Assembly (NCBI RefSeq): GCF_900111175.1
Contig: NZ_FOGI01000007.1
Coordinates: 124,001 to 188,000, forward strand
Source of the DNA: Actinokineospora terrae
GTDB taxonomy: Bacteria; Actinomycetota; Actinomycetes; Mycobacteriales; Pseudonocardiaceae
Direction of reading: 5' to 3'
DNA length: 64,000 nucleotides
In this document: in pieces, positions 36,176-44,176 of the stretch
Position numbering within the stretch: position 1 is the stretch's first letter
How the letters are laid out: every line of letters begins with the position of its first letter
The notes under the pieces: model-generated
The model's input: only the letters and a program-made list of their open reading frames with translations
Told to the model about the DNA's origin: nothing
Database searches by the model: none
Program-made: the position numbers and the translations under genes

Positions 36176-38974
36176 GTGGCGCACGTCGCGCTCGCGCGTC
36201 CGGAACAAGGCGGACCGCGGTTTTGCGTATTGGGACCTGTGTGCGCGCTGGTGGGGGAGAACACGCTGGTGCCGGGTGGGCCCGGGTTGCGTGGACTGCT
36301 GGCGATGCTGTTGCTGGAGCCGAACCAGGTCGTCTCCGTGGAGCACGTGATGGACGTGCTGTGGGACCACGAGCCGCCCGCCACCGCCCGCACCATCGTG
36401 CAGGGCTACGTGTCCAGGCTGCGCCGTTGGCTGTCCACAGTGGACCCGACGCGGGAGACCAGGATCCAGACCACCGGACCGGGCTACCGGCTGGTGGTCG
36501 ACGAGGCGCGCATCGACGTCGCGCTGGCCCGCGACCTGCTCGCCGAGTCGCGCGACCGCCCCGCTGGCGAGCGCGCCGAACTGCTGGCCAGGGCCCAGGG
36601 GCTGTGGCGCGGGCCGGAGCTCTCGGGCATCGGCGGCCGGGTCCGCGCGCCGGAACTGGCCGAGCTGCGGCTGACCGTGATCGAGGCGCGCGTGGACGCC
36701 GACCTCGAACTCGGCCGCCACGACGACGTCATCGGCGAGTTGGCCGCGCTGGTCGACACCCACCCGTTCCGCGAGCACCTGGTGGGCCAGTTCGTCCTCG
36801 CCCTCTACCGCTGCGGCAGGCGCGCGGCAGCACTGGAGATCTACCAGCGCTTCGCGCACCGCGCCGCCCGCGAACTTGGTCTAGACCCCGGTCCCGGCCT
36901 GCGCGAGCTGCACAGCCGGATACTGCGCGACGACACCACGCTGCTCGAACAGCGCCCGACGCCGGTGATCACACCGCGGGTCGGCGTGCTCACCCCGGCC
37001 CAACTCCCCGCCGCGCCACCGGGGTTCACCGGCCGCGACGCCGAACTCGGCTGGCTGGACGGCATCCGCGACACCGCGGACGGCACCGCCCCCGCGATCG
37101 CCGTGCTGGTCGGCTCGGCAGGCGTCGGCAAGAGCGCGCTCGCCGTGGTGTGGGGAACCCGCGCCGCCGCGGACTTCCCGGACGGCAGGCTCTACGCGTC
37201 CCTGCGCGGTTTCGACCCGAGGCACGAGCCGATCGAGCCCGCCGAGGTGCTGGCCAGGTTCCTGCTCGCCCTGGGCGTCGCCGCCGAGCACATCCCCGAC
37301 GACCTCGCCGAGCGGGCCGCGTTCTACCGCTCGCTGCTGGCCGAGCGCAGGCTGCTCGTGCTGCTCGACGACGCCCGCGACTCCGACCAGGTGCGCCCGC
37401 TGCTGCCCGGCGGCCCCGGCTCCATGGTGCTGGTGACCAGCAGGCGCACCCTCGACGGCCTGGTGACCCACGGCGCCGCGTTGCGGGTGCTGGGAACCCT
37501 TCCGCCCGACGAGGCCGAGGCCGTCATCGAACACGCCGCAGGCCCACCGGCCGACCACGAACGCGCGCTGCGCACCAGGCTCGCCCGGCTCTGCGACCAC
37601 CTCCCGCTCGCACTGCGGATCGCGGGCGCCCGGCTGGTCGCCAGTCCACAGTGGTCACTGCGGGAACTGGTCGGCGAGCTGGCCGACGAGCGCACCAGGC
37701 TGGGCGCGCTGCGCGTGCAGGACGTCGACACCGGGGTGCGGGCCGCGCTCGACCTGACCGTCGGCGGGCTCGACCCCGTGCTCACCGCCACGCTGCGCCA
37801 ACTCGGCGCGGTACCGGGCCCGACGTTCGGCCCGCACCTGTTGGCCACCATGGCCGGGAGCTCGCCGGAGGCCGCCAGGGAGCGGCTGCGCGGGCTGGCC
37901 GCGCTGTTCCTGGTCACCGAGTCCGAACCGGACGTCTACGGCATGCACGACCTGGTGCGGCTCTACGCCAGGGAACTGGGCGCCGACGACCTGCTGCCGC
38001 CGGTGCTGCGCTACTACCTGGTCGCGTCCGACCTGTGCCGCAGGCACTTGCGCGCCGCGGCCGACGACATCGACTACTCCGAGGCGGAACCGGAGGTGCC
38101 GCGCCCCCCGGTGCGCGGCCGGGAGGACGCGCTCGCCTGGTTCGAGCGCGAGTGGCCGAACCTGGTCGCCGCGGCCGAGGCGGGCGCGAAAGCGGGCCTG
38201 CACACCCAGGTCTGGCAGTTGGCCAGGATGGCGAGCGAGTTCCGCCGGGTCCGCTCCCGCCGCGACGACTGGGAACACGTGCTGCGCCTGGGGCTCGACG
38301 CGGCCAAGGCGGCTGGCGACCGCAGGGGCGAGGTCCTGATGCGGCTGAGCCGGTGCGTGCTGCTCACCCGGTTCGACCAGGAGCACGAGACGGTGGCCGA
38401 CGCCGAGCGCGCCGTGGCCATCGCGACCGAACTGCGCGACTCCAAGCTGATGGCGATGGGCTTCAACACGGTGGCGAGCGCTCTCTACGGGCAGCGCCGC
38501 TACAACGAGGCACTGGCCGGTTACCGCAAGGCGCTGGAGCTGTCCGGCCGCGCGGGCTACCGGCTCGGGGAAGCCAACCTGCTCAACAACATCGCGCAGG
38601 TGCACCGCAACCTCGGCGCCCCAGCCGAGGCGGTCAGCCCGCAGGCGCAGGCGGTCGCGATCTTCCGCGAGGTCGGCGACCTCGGGTTCGTCGGGCTGGC
38701 ACTGGCCAACCTGGCCGAACTGGAGCACGAGCTGAACATGCCGGAGGCGGCCGAGACGCACGCCAGGGAGGCGATCTCGCTCGCCGAGGCCAACGGGCTC
38801 GACCTCACCGAGGCGTTCGCCCGCGAGGTGTTCGCCAGGGTGCTGCGCGACCGCGGCGAGATCGCGGCGGCCAGGGTGGAGCTGATGCTGGCCCTGGAGC
38901 TCTACCGGCTCGTCCAGTCACCGGCCGCGCAGGCCGTCCAAGCCGGACTCGCGGCGCTGCCCACCGACGTTTAG
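36176..38974 (+). CDS. AfsR/SARP-family transcriptional regulator with NB-ARC and TPR domains
   Basis: A 932-residue regulator. Residues of about 10-100 are an OmpR-type winged helix (CVLGPVCALVGE, ARTIVQGYVSRLRR), about 105-255 the bacterial transcriptional activator domain (RDLLAESRD, FREHLVGQFVLALYRCGR), about 285-600 an NB-ARC ATPase with Walker A GSAGVGKSAL and LVLLDDARDSDQV, and the last 300 residues TPR-like helical repeats. This is the AfsR layout, which activates secondary metabolism or stress genes. I chose GTG 36176, with GGGGGGTGG upstream, over TTG 36131. A dre-like palindrome GGTCTAGACC lies within its codons at 36878-36887. It follows ectABCD but no target cluster is next to it. 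Confidence 0.9.
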   Translation: MAHVALARPEQGGPRFCVLGPVCALVGENTLVPGGPGLRGLLAMLLLEPNQVVSVEHVMDVLWDHEPPATARTIVQGYVSRLRRWLSTVDPTRETRIQTTGPGYRLVVDEARIDVALARDLLAESRDRPAGERAELLARAQGLWRGPELSGIGGRVRAPELAELRLTVIEARVDADLELGRHDDVIGELAALVDTHPFREHLVGQFVLALYRCGRRAAALEIYQRFAHRAARELGLDPGPGLRELHSRILRDDTTLLEQRPTPVITPRVGVLTPAQLPAAPPGFTGRDAELGWLDGIRDTADGTAPAIAVLVGSAGVGKSALAVVWGTRAAADFPDGRLYASLRGFDPRHEPIEPAEVLARFLLALGVAAEHIPDDLAERAAFYRSLLAERRLLVLLDDARDSDQVRPLLPGGPGSMVLVTSRRTLDGLVTHGAALRVLGTLPPDEAEAVIEHAAGPPADHERALRTRLARLCDHLPLALRIAGARLVASPQWSLRELVGELADERTRLGALRVQDVDTGVRAALDLTVGGLDPVLTATLRQLGAVPGPTFGPHLLATMAGSSPEAARERLRGLAALFLVTESEPDVYGMHDLVRLYARELGADDLLPPVLRYYLVASDLCRRHLRAAADDIDYSEAEPEVPRPPVRGREDALAWFEREWPNLVAAAEAGAKAGLHTQVWQLARMASEFRRVRSRRDDWEHVLRLGLDAAKAAGDRRGEVLMRLSRCVLLTRFDQEHETVADAERAVAIATELRDSKLMAMGFNTVASALYGQRRYNEALAGYRKALELSGRAGYRLGEANLLNNIAQVHRNLGAPAEAVSPQAQAVAIFREVGDLGFVGLALANLAELEHELNMPEAAETHAREAISLAEANGLDLTEAFAREVFARVLRDRGEIAAARVELMLALELYRLVQSPAAQAVQAGLAALPTDV

Positions 38975-39075
38975 CGAACGCTTAGCCGGTGCGCGAACCG
39001 GGCCGGCACCCTCTGCGCGCAGGGTGACCTCGGTCATCCAGGGCCGCGGCGGGAGACGGGGGTGCGGCCCGACGT

Positions 39076-39113
39076 ACCGGCCGGCGCTCTCGGGGGAGGG
39101 AGAGCCGGCCGGT
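39076..39113. terminator. Bidirectional hairpin terminator between convergent genes
   Basis: ACCGGCCGGC(G)CTCT pairs with AGAGCCGGCCGGT around a 10-base loop, with one bulged G. It lies between the ends of the AfsR-like gene (plus) and the SGNH hydrolase gene (minus) and can serve both. Confidence 0.7.
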
Positions 39114-39161
39114 CGTCGTCGTGGCCCGTTACCGCCGTGGACGGCCATTTCGGACGTCCAC

Positions 39162-39947
39162 TCACACCCCGGCGGTGCGGTCGTCCTTGCGGACCGGCGC
39201 CAGTTCCGGGCGCTTGGGGTACAGGCCGTCGCCGAGCGACTCCCCGGTGATCTGCCTGCGCACCCACGGGATCAGGTGCGTCGTCGTCCACGCGAGGTCG
39301 TCCTGCCGCAGCCGCAGCCACGGTTTCCGGTCCTCCGCGGGCAGCGGCTCGCGCCAGTCCTGCGCCACGTCCATGTCGAGCACCTCGGCCGTGCGCAACG
39401 CGATCCGGTGGTGCCCCTCGCTGGAGAAGTGCAGCCGGTCGTCGCACCAGGACCTGCGGTCGTGCAGCACGCCCATCGACCACAGGTCGACCAGCCGGGC
39501 ACCGTGCCGCTCGGCGATCGCGTGCAGGTGTCCGTTGTAGATGGCGACCTTGCCGCGGAACCGGCGGATCAGCGGCTGCACCTTCGGGTCCGGCCCGGTG
39601 AACACCACGACCTCGCTGCCCGCCTCGCGCAGCGCCACCACCGCGGTCTCGAACAGCGCGGCCACGTCGTCGACGTCGGTGCCCGGCGTGATGATGTCGT
39701 TGCCGCCGCCGCACAGCGTGACCAGGTCGGGGCGCGCGGTGAGCGCCACCGGCACCTGTTCATCGATGATCTGCTGGAGCATCCGCCCGCGCAGCGCCAG
39801 GTTCGCGTACCGCAACCCCGGCCGCTGCGCCGCCATCATCTCGGCGAGCCGGTCGGCCCACCCCACGTAGGCGCCGTCGGCATCCACGTCGCTCATGCCC
39901 TCGGTGAAGCTGTCCCCGATGGCGATCCAGCTGTTCCACCCATGCAC
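39162..39947 (-). CDS. SGNH/GDSL-family hydrolase
   Basis: A 261-residue serine esterase-like protein. Block I is IAIGDSFTEGM at residues 8-18 with the catalytic Ser, block III is CGGGNDI near residue 79, and block V is DDRLHFSSEGHHRIAL with Asp and His. There is no signal peptide, so it acts in the cytoplasm or on soluble esters; related actinobacterial enzymes include acyl-esterases of unknown substrate. The ATG is preceded by GGGAGG at a slightly long spacing. It stands alone, convergent with the AfsR-like gene. Confidence 0.88.
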   Translation of the reverse strand: MHGWNSWIAIGDSFTEGMSDVDADGAYVGWADRLAEMMAAQRPGLRYANLALRGRMLQQIIDEQVPVALTARPDLVTLCGGGNDIITPGTDVDDVAALFETAVVALREAGSEVVVFTGPDPKVQPLIRRFRGKVAIYNGHLHAIAERHGARLVDLWSMGVLHDRRSWCDDRLHFSSEGHHRIALRTAEVLDMDVAQDWREPLPAEDRKPWLRLRQDDLAWTTTHLIPWVRRQITGESLGDGLYPKRPELAPVRKDDRTAGV

Positions 39948-40123
39948 AGCCCGACCTCCCTTTCCCGACCCCGGCTTGCCTCGACCCCGTTGCCCCAGAC
40001 AACCAAACGCGGCAAGTATGCCCCCGCATTCCCCGGCCCCGCGTCAGCGCAGAGTATGACCCCGGACCGCACACACTATCGACCGCTGTGCGGTGGTCGG
40101 CCCCGGTCAGGCAGGCTGGAGGG

Positions 40124-40774
40124 GTGAGTGACTCCCTGTCCGACCTGCTCGGCGGCCGCCGGGGCGCCCTGGACGCGACCGCGCCCCCGCTGGCCTTCGC
40201 CGCCGCCTGGCTGCTCACCGCCGCCATCGGCTGGTCGACCGCGGCCGCCCTGGCCGCCGCCGCGGCCGTCGCGGTGATCAGGCTGGTCAGGGGCGAGAAG
40301 GCCACCGCGGTCCTCGGCAGCATGACGGCGGTCGCGGTGGGTGCGGCGGTCGCACTGCACACGGGCCGCGCGGAGGACTTCTTCCTGATCCAACTGCTGT
40401 CCAACACCGCGAGCGCCCTGCTCTGGGCCGCCAGCATCGCCGTCCGCTGGCCCCTGCTCGGCGTGGTGGTCGGCCTACTCCTGGGCCAACGCTTCCGCTG
40501 GCGCCGCGACCCCGCCCTGCTCCGCGCCTACAGCCGAGCCAGCTGGGTCTGGGTCCTCCAATACGCCCTCCGCACCACCGCCTTCACCACCCTCTGGTGG
40601 CTGGGCAGCGTCACAGCCCTAGCCATCACCCGAGTAGCCCTGTCGTGGCCCCTGGTAGCCCTGGTCATCGCGGTGAGCGCGGCCGTGCTCCGCAAATCCC
40701 TCCCCACCAACCACCCCGGCCTACGCCACCCCCAACTCCCCACCCCGGCCGAACCCCAGCCCAAGACCGCCTGA
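40124..40774 (+). CDS. DUF3159 membrane protein
   Basis: A 216-residue integral membrane protein with five or six hydrophobic helices, matching DUF3159 in length and in the segments LLGGRRGALDATAPPLAF and LGQRFRWRRDPALLRAYSRASWVW. The family is widespread in actinobacteria and its function is unknown. The start is GTG with GGAGG almost touching it, so the exact start is uncertain. The codons near the 3' end become richer in A and T at third positions. It is transcribed away from the SGNH gene. Confidence 0.8.
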   Translation: MSDSLSDLLGGRRGALDATAPPLAFAAAWLLTAAIGWSTAAALAAAAAVAVIRLVRGEKATAVLGSMTAVAVGAAVALHTGRAEDFFLIQLLSNTASALLWAASIAVRWPLLGVVVGLLLGQRFRWRRDPALLRAYSRASWVWVLQYALRTTAFTTLWWLGSVTALAITRVALSWPLVALVIAVSAAVLRKSLPTNHPGLRHPQLPTPAEPQPKTA

Positions 40775-40822
40775 TCACCGGCCCCTCGCCCGGTCTCCCC
40801 ACCGAGCGCCCCCACCCCACGC

Positions 40823-40917
40823 AAGCCTTCCCGCGTCCCACGAGCCCTCTCGCGTTCCTCGAGCCCTCTCGCGTCCCGCAAGTCCCCCCACGTTCCGCAG
40901 GCCCTCTCGTGTCCCGC
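40823..40917. repeat. Five tandem copies of a 19-bp C-rich repeat
   Basis: Copies at 40823, 40842, 40861, 40880 and 40899, each exactly 19 bp. The best pair, GAGCCCTCTCGCGTTCCTC and GAGCCCTCTCGCGTCCCGC, differ at 3 positions; the others diverge more. The period is not a multiple of three and no gene covers it. Confidence 0.8.
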
Positions 40918-41252
40918 GAGCGCTCCAACCCCGCCCGAGCCCGCAGGCCCGCCCCAGCCCGTAGCCCTGCCCCGACCCGCTTCGCGCGCACGCCCGCGAG
41001 GACCCCCGCCCAGCCCCCACCCGCACCGGGGGGCGTCCCAGTGCCAGTCTATCGGCACCCCCCGACAGACGATCTTGAAACAGGGGGTCGGTGATCGACT
41101 TGTGGACAACTCTTGTCGCTGGAACGGGTGAAAGTCGAAGCGGGCGGAGATGAAGAACCACAGGTCAGGGGCTTGAAGGGTGCCGCGGTAGCGGGCTCGG
41201 CGTCGAAGTCATGCAGCGGGAGATCGACCAGGGGCGAGCGGGTGGTCGAATC

Positions 41253-41265
41253 GTCCACAGTGGAC
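41253..41265. repeat. Copy of the iterated palindrome GTCCACWGTGGAC
   Basis: A perfect GTCCACAGTGGAC in a gene-free spacer. The same 9-base core occurs at 2843, 5833, 17742, 36435, 37646, 46501, 46628, 48061, 52794 and 58222, mostly inside genes. Confidence 0.75.
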
Positions 41266-41449
41266 GAAAGGGGGCCGTCGCGCGGGGAGGGCAAATATCC
41301 GGTCAAGCTGCCGGTCGCGCAAGCCCAACTCGCTCCAAGTCGGGCCCACGCCCGCGGCAAGACCAAGACCGAGACCTGCGCCGAGCCGGACCTGCGCCCG
41401 CGCCAGACCTAGACCCGAGCCCGCAGCAGGACCTAGACCTGCGCCAGAC

Positions 41450-42346
41450 CTAGACCTGCGGCCGCACCGCGTTGTTCCCAAACGCGTCCAGCGAGGCCAG
41501 CCAAGCCGCCCCCACTGTCCCGTCCTTCGCGTCCACCACCTCATGCCCCAGCAGCAACTCCCGCACCCGCGCCCCCACCACCGTCTGCAGCACGGCCCCC
41601 GCCAACACCACAGGCCCGCTGTCGTGCACAGCCAACGCCTGGCTCGCCAGCGCCCCCGCGGCCCGCGAAACGATGTCCTGCGCAGCCGGGTCGTCAACAG
41701 ACGGCACAAGTGGTGCGAATCGGGCCAACCGGATCGGTTCCTCCCGGTTCACCTGACGGATCAACCGTCCGAAGGGGATTCGCGGGTCGCCGGTCAGCGG
41801 TAGTCCTGCCGCCGCGAGCACTGCTTCCGCCAGCGGGCTCAGCGGTTTCCCGCTCTGCAGCGCGTACAGCGTGAACCGGACCGCTTCCCGCCCGATCCAG
41901 AACGCCGAGCCCTCGTCGCCGAGGAGCCAGCCGAAGCCGCCGTAGGTGGCGACGAGCTCGCGGCCGGTGATGCGGCCCGCGATGGAGCCCGTGCCGGAGA
42001 TCAGCACGGTGCCGACCGCGGAGGACGTGCCGGAGGCGAAGGCGACCTCCGCGTCGGTCACCACCCTCGGGTGCAGCAGGTCGAACACCACGTCGAACTC
42101 GGCGGCGACGGCCGGGTCCAGCAGGGCGGACGACCCGGCCATGCCGATCACGCACGCCGCGACCTCGGAGCCGCTCAGCGCCGCGTTCACCGCGGTCAGC
42201 AGTTGGCCCGCCGCCGCGGCGGGGCCGTTGGTGTTCGGGTTGCCGCCGCCCGCGACGCCGCGGCCGACCACGGCTCCGGTGGCGTCCACGGCCAGGGCGC
42301 GGGTGGTGCTGCCGCCGATGTCGACGCCCAACGCGACCCCGGTCAT
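41450..42346 (-). CDS. nagK: N-acetylglucosamine kinase, BadF/BcrAD ATPase family
   Basis: A 298-residue sugar kinase of the ASKHA fold. The phosphate-1 motif is GVDIGGSTTRALAVD at residues 7-21, ISGTGSIAGR is phosphate 2 near residue 115, and the GGFGWLLGDEGSAFWIGREA segment is typical of NagK-like kinases. GPVVLAGAVLQ is the adenosine motif. It should turn N-acetylglucosamine or a similar amino sugar into its 6-phosphate. The start overlaps the HxlR gene stop as ATGA. The dasR gene lies about 1 kb away on the other strand, and DasR responds to glucosamine-6-phosphate, which supports the substrate assignment. The specificity is inferred. Confidence 0.85.
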   Translation of the reverse strand: MTGVALGVDIGGSTTRALAVDATGAVVGRGVAGGGNPNTNGPAAAAGQLLTAVNAALSGSEVAACVIGMAGSSALLDPAVAAEFDVVFDLLHPRVVTDAEVAFASGTSSAVGTVLISGTGSIAGRITGRELVATYGGFGWLLGDEGSAFWIGREAVRFTLYALQSGKPLSPLAEAVLAAAGLPLTGDPRIPFGRLIRQVNREEPIRLARFAPLVPSVDDPAAQDIVSRAAGALASQALAVHDSGPVVLAGAVLQTVVGARVRELLLGHEVVDAKDGTVGAAWLASLDAFGNNAVRPQV

Positions 42347-42873
42347 CGGACCGCTACTCCGTTCGGCGTAACATGACCATGCCCGCTCCGCTCCACCCCC
42401 TCGGCGGAGCGGGCTCCTCCCACCATCGCCGAGCGCGCGCCGAACTGCTCCGCCTCCACCTCCCGCACCAGCAGCGGGTCGCCGCAGGACGCGCAGGTCA
42501 CCACGGCGTGCGTCTCGTGGCCGCAGGTCCGGTGGCGCAGCCGCACCGGGCGGTCCTCGGTCAGCCAGCGCTCGCCCCAGTGCATGATCGCGGCGAGGGC
42601 GGGCCAGAAGTCGCGGCCCATGTCGGTGAGCACGTACTCGTAGCGCACGGGCCGCTCCTGGTAGCGCTCGCGGTGCAGCAGGCCGGCGCCGACGAGGCGG
42701 TCCAGCCGCTCGGTCAGGGTGTTGCGCGCGATGCCCAACTCGGCCTGGATCCGGTCGAACCGCCGGACGCCCAGGTAGGCCTCCCGCAGCACGAGCAGGG
42801 TCCACTGGTCGCCGAGCAGGTCCATCGCACGCGCGATGGAACAGGGCCACTGCGCGAACGATGTCCTTCGCAT
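42343..42873 (-). CDS. HxlR-family transcriptional regulator
   Basis: A 176-residue winged-helix regulator. The N-terminal CSIARAMDLLGDQWTLLVLREAY and RFDRIQAELGIARNTLTERLDRL are the HxlR DNA-binding core, with the Cys typical of the family at residue 11. A C-terminal extension has a possible zinc ribbon (RTCGHE, CASCGD) and a variable tail. It sits directly upstream of, and overlaps, the sugar kinase gene, so it may control that operon. The signal it senses is unknown. Confidence 0.9.
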   Translation of the reverse strand: MRRTSFAQWPCSIARAMDLLGDQWTLLVLREAYLGVRRFDRIQAELGIARNTLTERLDRLVGAGLLHRERYQERPVRYEYVLTDMGRDFWPALAAIMHWGERWLTEDRPVRLRHRTCGHETHAVVTCASCGDPLLVREVEAEQFGARSAMVGGARSAEGVERSGHGHVTPNGVAVR

Positions 42874-43419
42874 CGCCCCAGTCTAGGAAGCCGGGCCGCC
42901 CCGCGAAACGTGATCACCGCACCCGGGTGACCCGGCGCGGACCCCTGGGCCAGCGGCAACCCGGCACCGGGCCGGACGGCGCGACCACCCGGCAGGGTGA
43001 CGTACAGTCCGGTCGTAGTGACGGCCGACACACCTGTGGCGGCGCTCACCGCACTACTCGCGGCGTCGGGGGCGACCGGCCCTGGCGAGATCCGGGGAAC
43101 CACCCGTCCGGCTGGCCCGGCGCCGAGGAGATCGGATAAATCGGGCACCGCAACACCGGGAACGGCGGCGCCGGAAAGGCCGGATGTCCCCGCGCGCCAA
43201 CGCCACCGGTGGGTGTTCCCCGGAGCGCCGCACGTCCGCCATCCGGGACACCCCGGGCGGTAAGGTCTAGACCAATCATGCCGTAGGTGGGACGGCGCGG
43301 CGGGGCGCGCCGGTGCCCGTGCCGGTCACGGTAGGGCCAAACAGGCGGGGTGTGATCGCGTGCGGCACCCCCGACAAGGCATTCTGTACGGGTCGGGCGC
43401 AATACTCAGGAGGGACGCC
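42874..43419. other. Regulatory spacer between the HxlR gene and dasR
   Basis: About 545 bp between divergent genes. It contains the dre operator (43261-43276). A GTG-started frame from 43018 to 43263 exists but has mixed third-position bases and no recognisable features, so I do not call it. The promoters of both directions must lie here. Confidence 0.5.
43261..43276 (+). promoter_or_regulatory. dre site (DasR operator)
   Basis: TAAGGTCTAGACCAAT contains the perfect palindrome GGTCTAGACC, the core of the DasR-responsive element known from Streptomyces (consensus close to TGGTCTAGACCA). It lies 144 bp upstream of the dasR start and points to autoregulation. Confidence 0.75.
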
Positions 43420-44175
43420 ATGCTGGAGATGTCCACGGCCGACGGGTCGGACACAGTGGCGCGCGTGCAACGGGAACCCAAGTACTGGGGTCTCAAGCGC
43501 CACTTGCTCGACCTGCTCGGGTCGCTGCCTCCCGGCTCGCCCATCCCGACCGAACGTTCACTGGCCACCGAGTTCGACGTCTCCCGCACGACCGTCCGCC
43601 AGGCGCTCGCCGAGCTGACCGTCGAGGGCAGGCTGCTGCGGGTCCAGGGCAAGGGCACCTTCGCCGCCGAGCCCAAGGTCGCCCAGCGGCTGCAGCTGTC
43701 GTCCTACACCGAGGACATGCGCGCCCAGGGCCGCGAGCCCTCCAGCAAGCTGCTGGAGGTCTCCGAGATCCCGGCCGAGGCCGACCTGGCCAGGCTGCTC
43801 GGCATCCGGGCCGGTGCCAAGGTGCTGCGGTTGCACCGGCTGCGGCTGGCCGACGGCGAGCCGATGGCCATGGAGACGACGCACCTGCCGCTGGGCCGCT
43901 TCCGCGGTCTGCGCCGCTACGTCAGCGGGGGCGGCTCGCTCTACCAGGTGCTGCGTGAGCGGTTCGACGTCGAGATGGGCCACGCCGAGGAGACGATCGA
44001 GACCGCGTTGGCCGGTCCGCACGAGGCCGAGCTGCTCGGTGCCGACGTGGGGATGCCGATGCTGCTGCTGTCGCGGCACTCGTTCGACACCGACGAGCGA
44101 CCGGTCGAGTGGGTGCGGTCGGTCTACCGGGGTGACAGGTACAAGTTCGTCGCCACGCTGAACCGACCGTCCTGA
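43420..44175 (+). CDS. dasR: GntR/HutC-family regulator DasR
   Basis: A 251-residue repressor. The N-terminal GntR winged helix is LPPGSPIPTERSLATEFDVSRTTVRQAL-like at residues of about 33-62, and the UTRA effector domain fills the C-terminal two thirds. Several segments match Streptomyces DasR closely: GKGTFAAEPKV, YTEDMRAQGREP, GEPMAMETTHL, and the end EWVRSVYRGDRYKFVA. DasR controls uptake and use of N-acetylglucosamine and, in streptomycetes, antibiotic production; glucosamine-6-phosphate releases it from dre sites. AGGAGG sits seven bases before the ATG; an earlier ATG at 43360 has no such site. A dre lies upstream and a sugar kinase operon diverges from it. Confidence 0.9.
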   Translation: MLEMSTADGSDTVARVQREPKYWGLKRHLLDLLGSLPPGSPIPTERSLATEFDVSRTTVRQALAELTVEGRLLRVQGKGTFAAEPKVAQRLQLSSYTEDMRAQGREPSSKLLEVSEIPAEADLARLLGIRAGAKVLRLHRLRLADGEPMAMETTHLPLGRFRGLRRYVSGGGSLYQVLRERFDVEMGHAEETIETALAGPHEAELLGADVGMPMLLLSRHSFDTDERPVEWVRSVYRGDRYKFVATLNRPS

Positions 44176-44176
44176 C

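Larger units (their letters stand above)
40775..41449. other. Gene-free spacer with low-complexity and repeat sequence
   Basis: Nearly 680 bp in which I see no credible gene. The first part is C-rich with a 19-bp tandem array (listed separately). The last 110 bp contain degenerate repeats of GACCTGCGCC and AGACCTAGACC that run up to and slightly into the stop codon of the kinase gene. One copy of the iterated palindrome GTCCACAGTGGAC lies at 41253-41265. GATCGACTTGTGGACAAC near 41095 is a lower-GC patch. Confidence 0.5.

Noticed and set aside
41113..41412. A small plus-strand ORF in the repeat-rich spacer
   Set aside because: It reads through degenerate repeats and has no coding-like third-position pattern.
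43018..43263. A possible small gene starting GTG in the dasR upstream region
   Set aside because: Third-position bases are mixed, the product is Pro/Arg/Thr low complexity, and the dre operator abuts its end. A regulatory spacer is the better reading.
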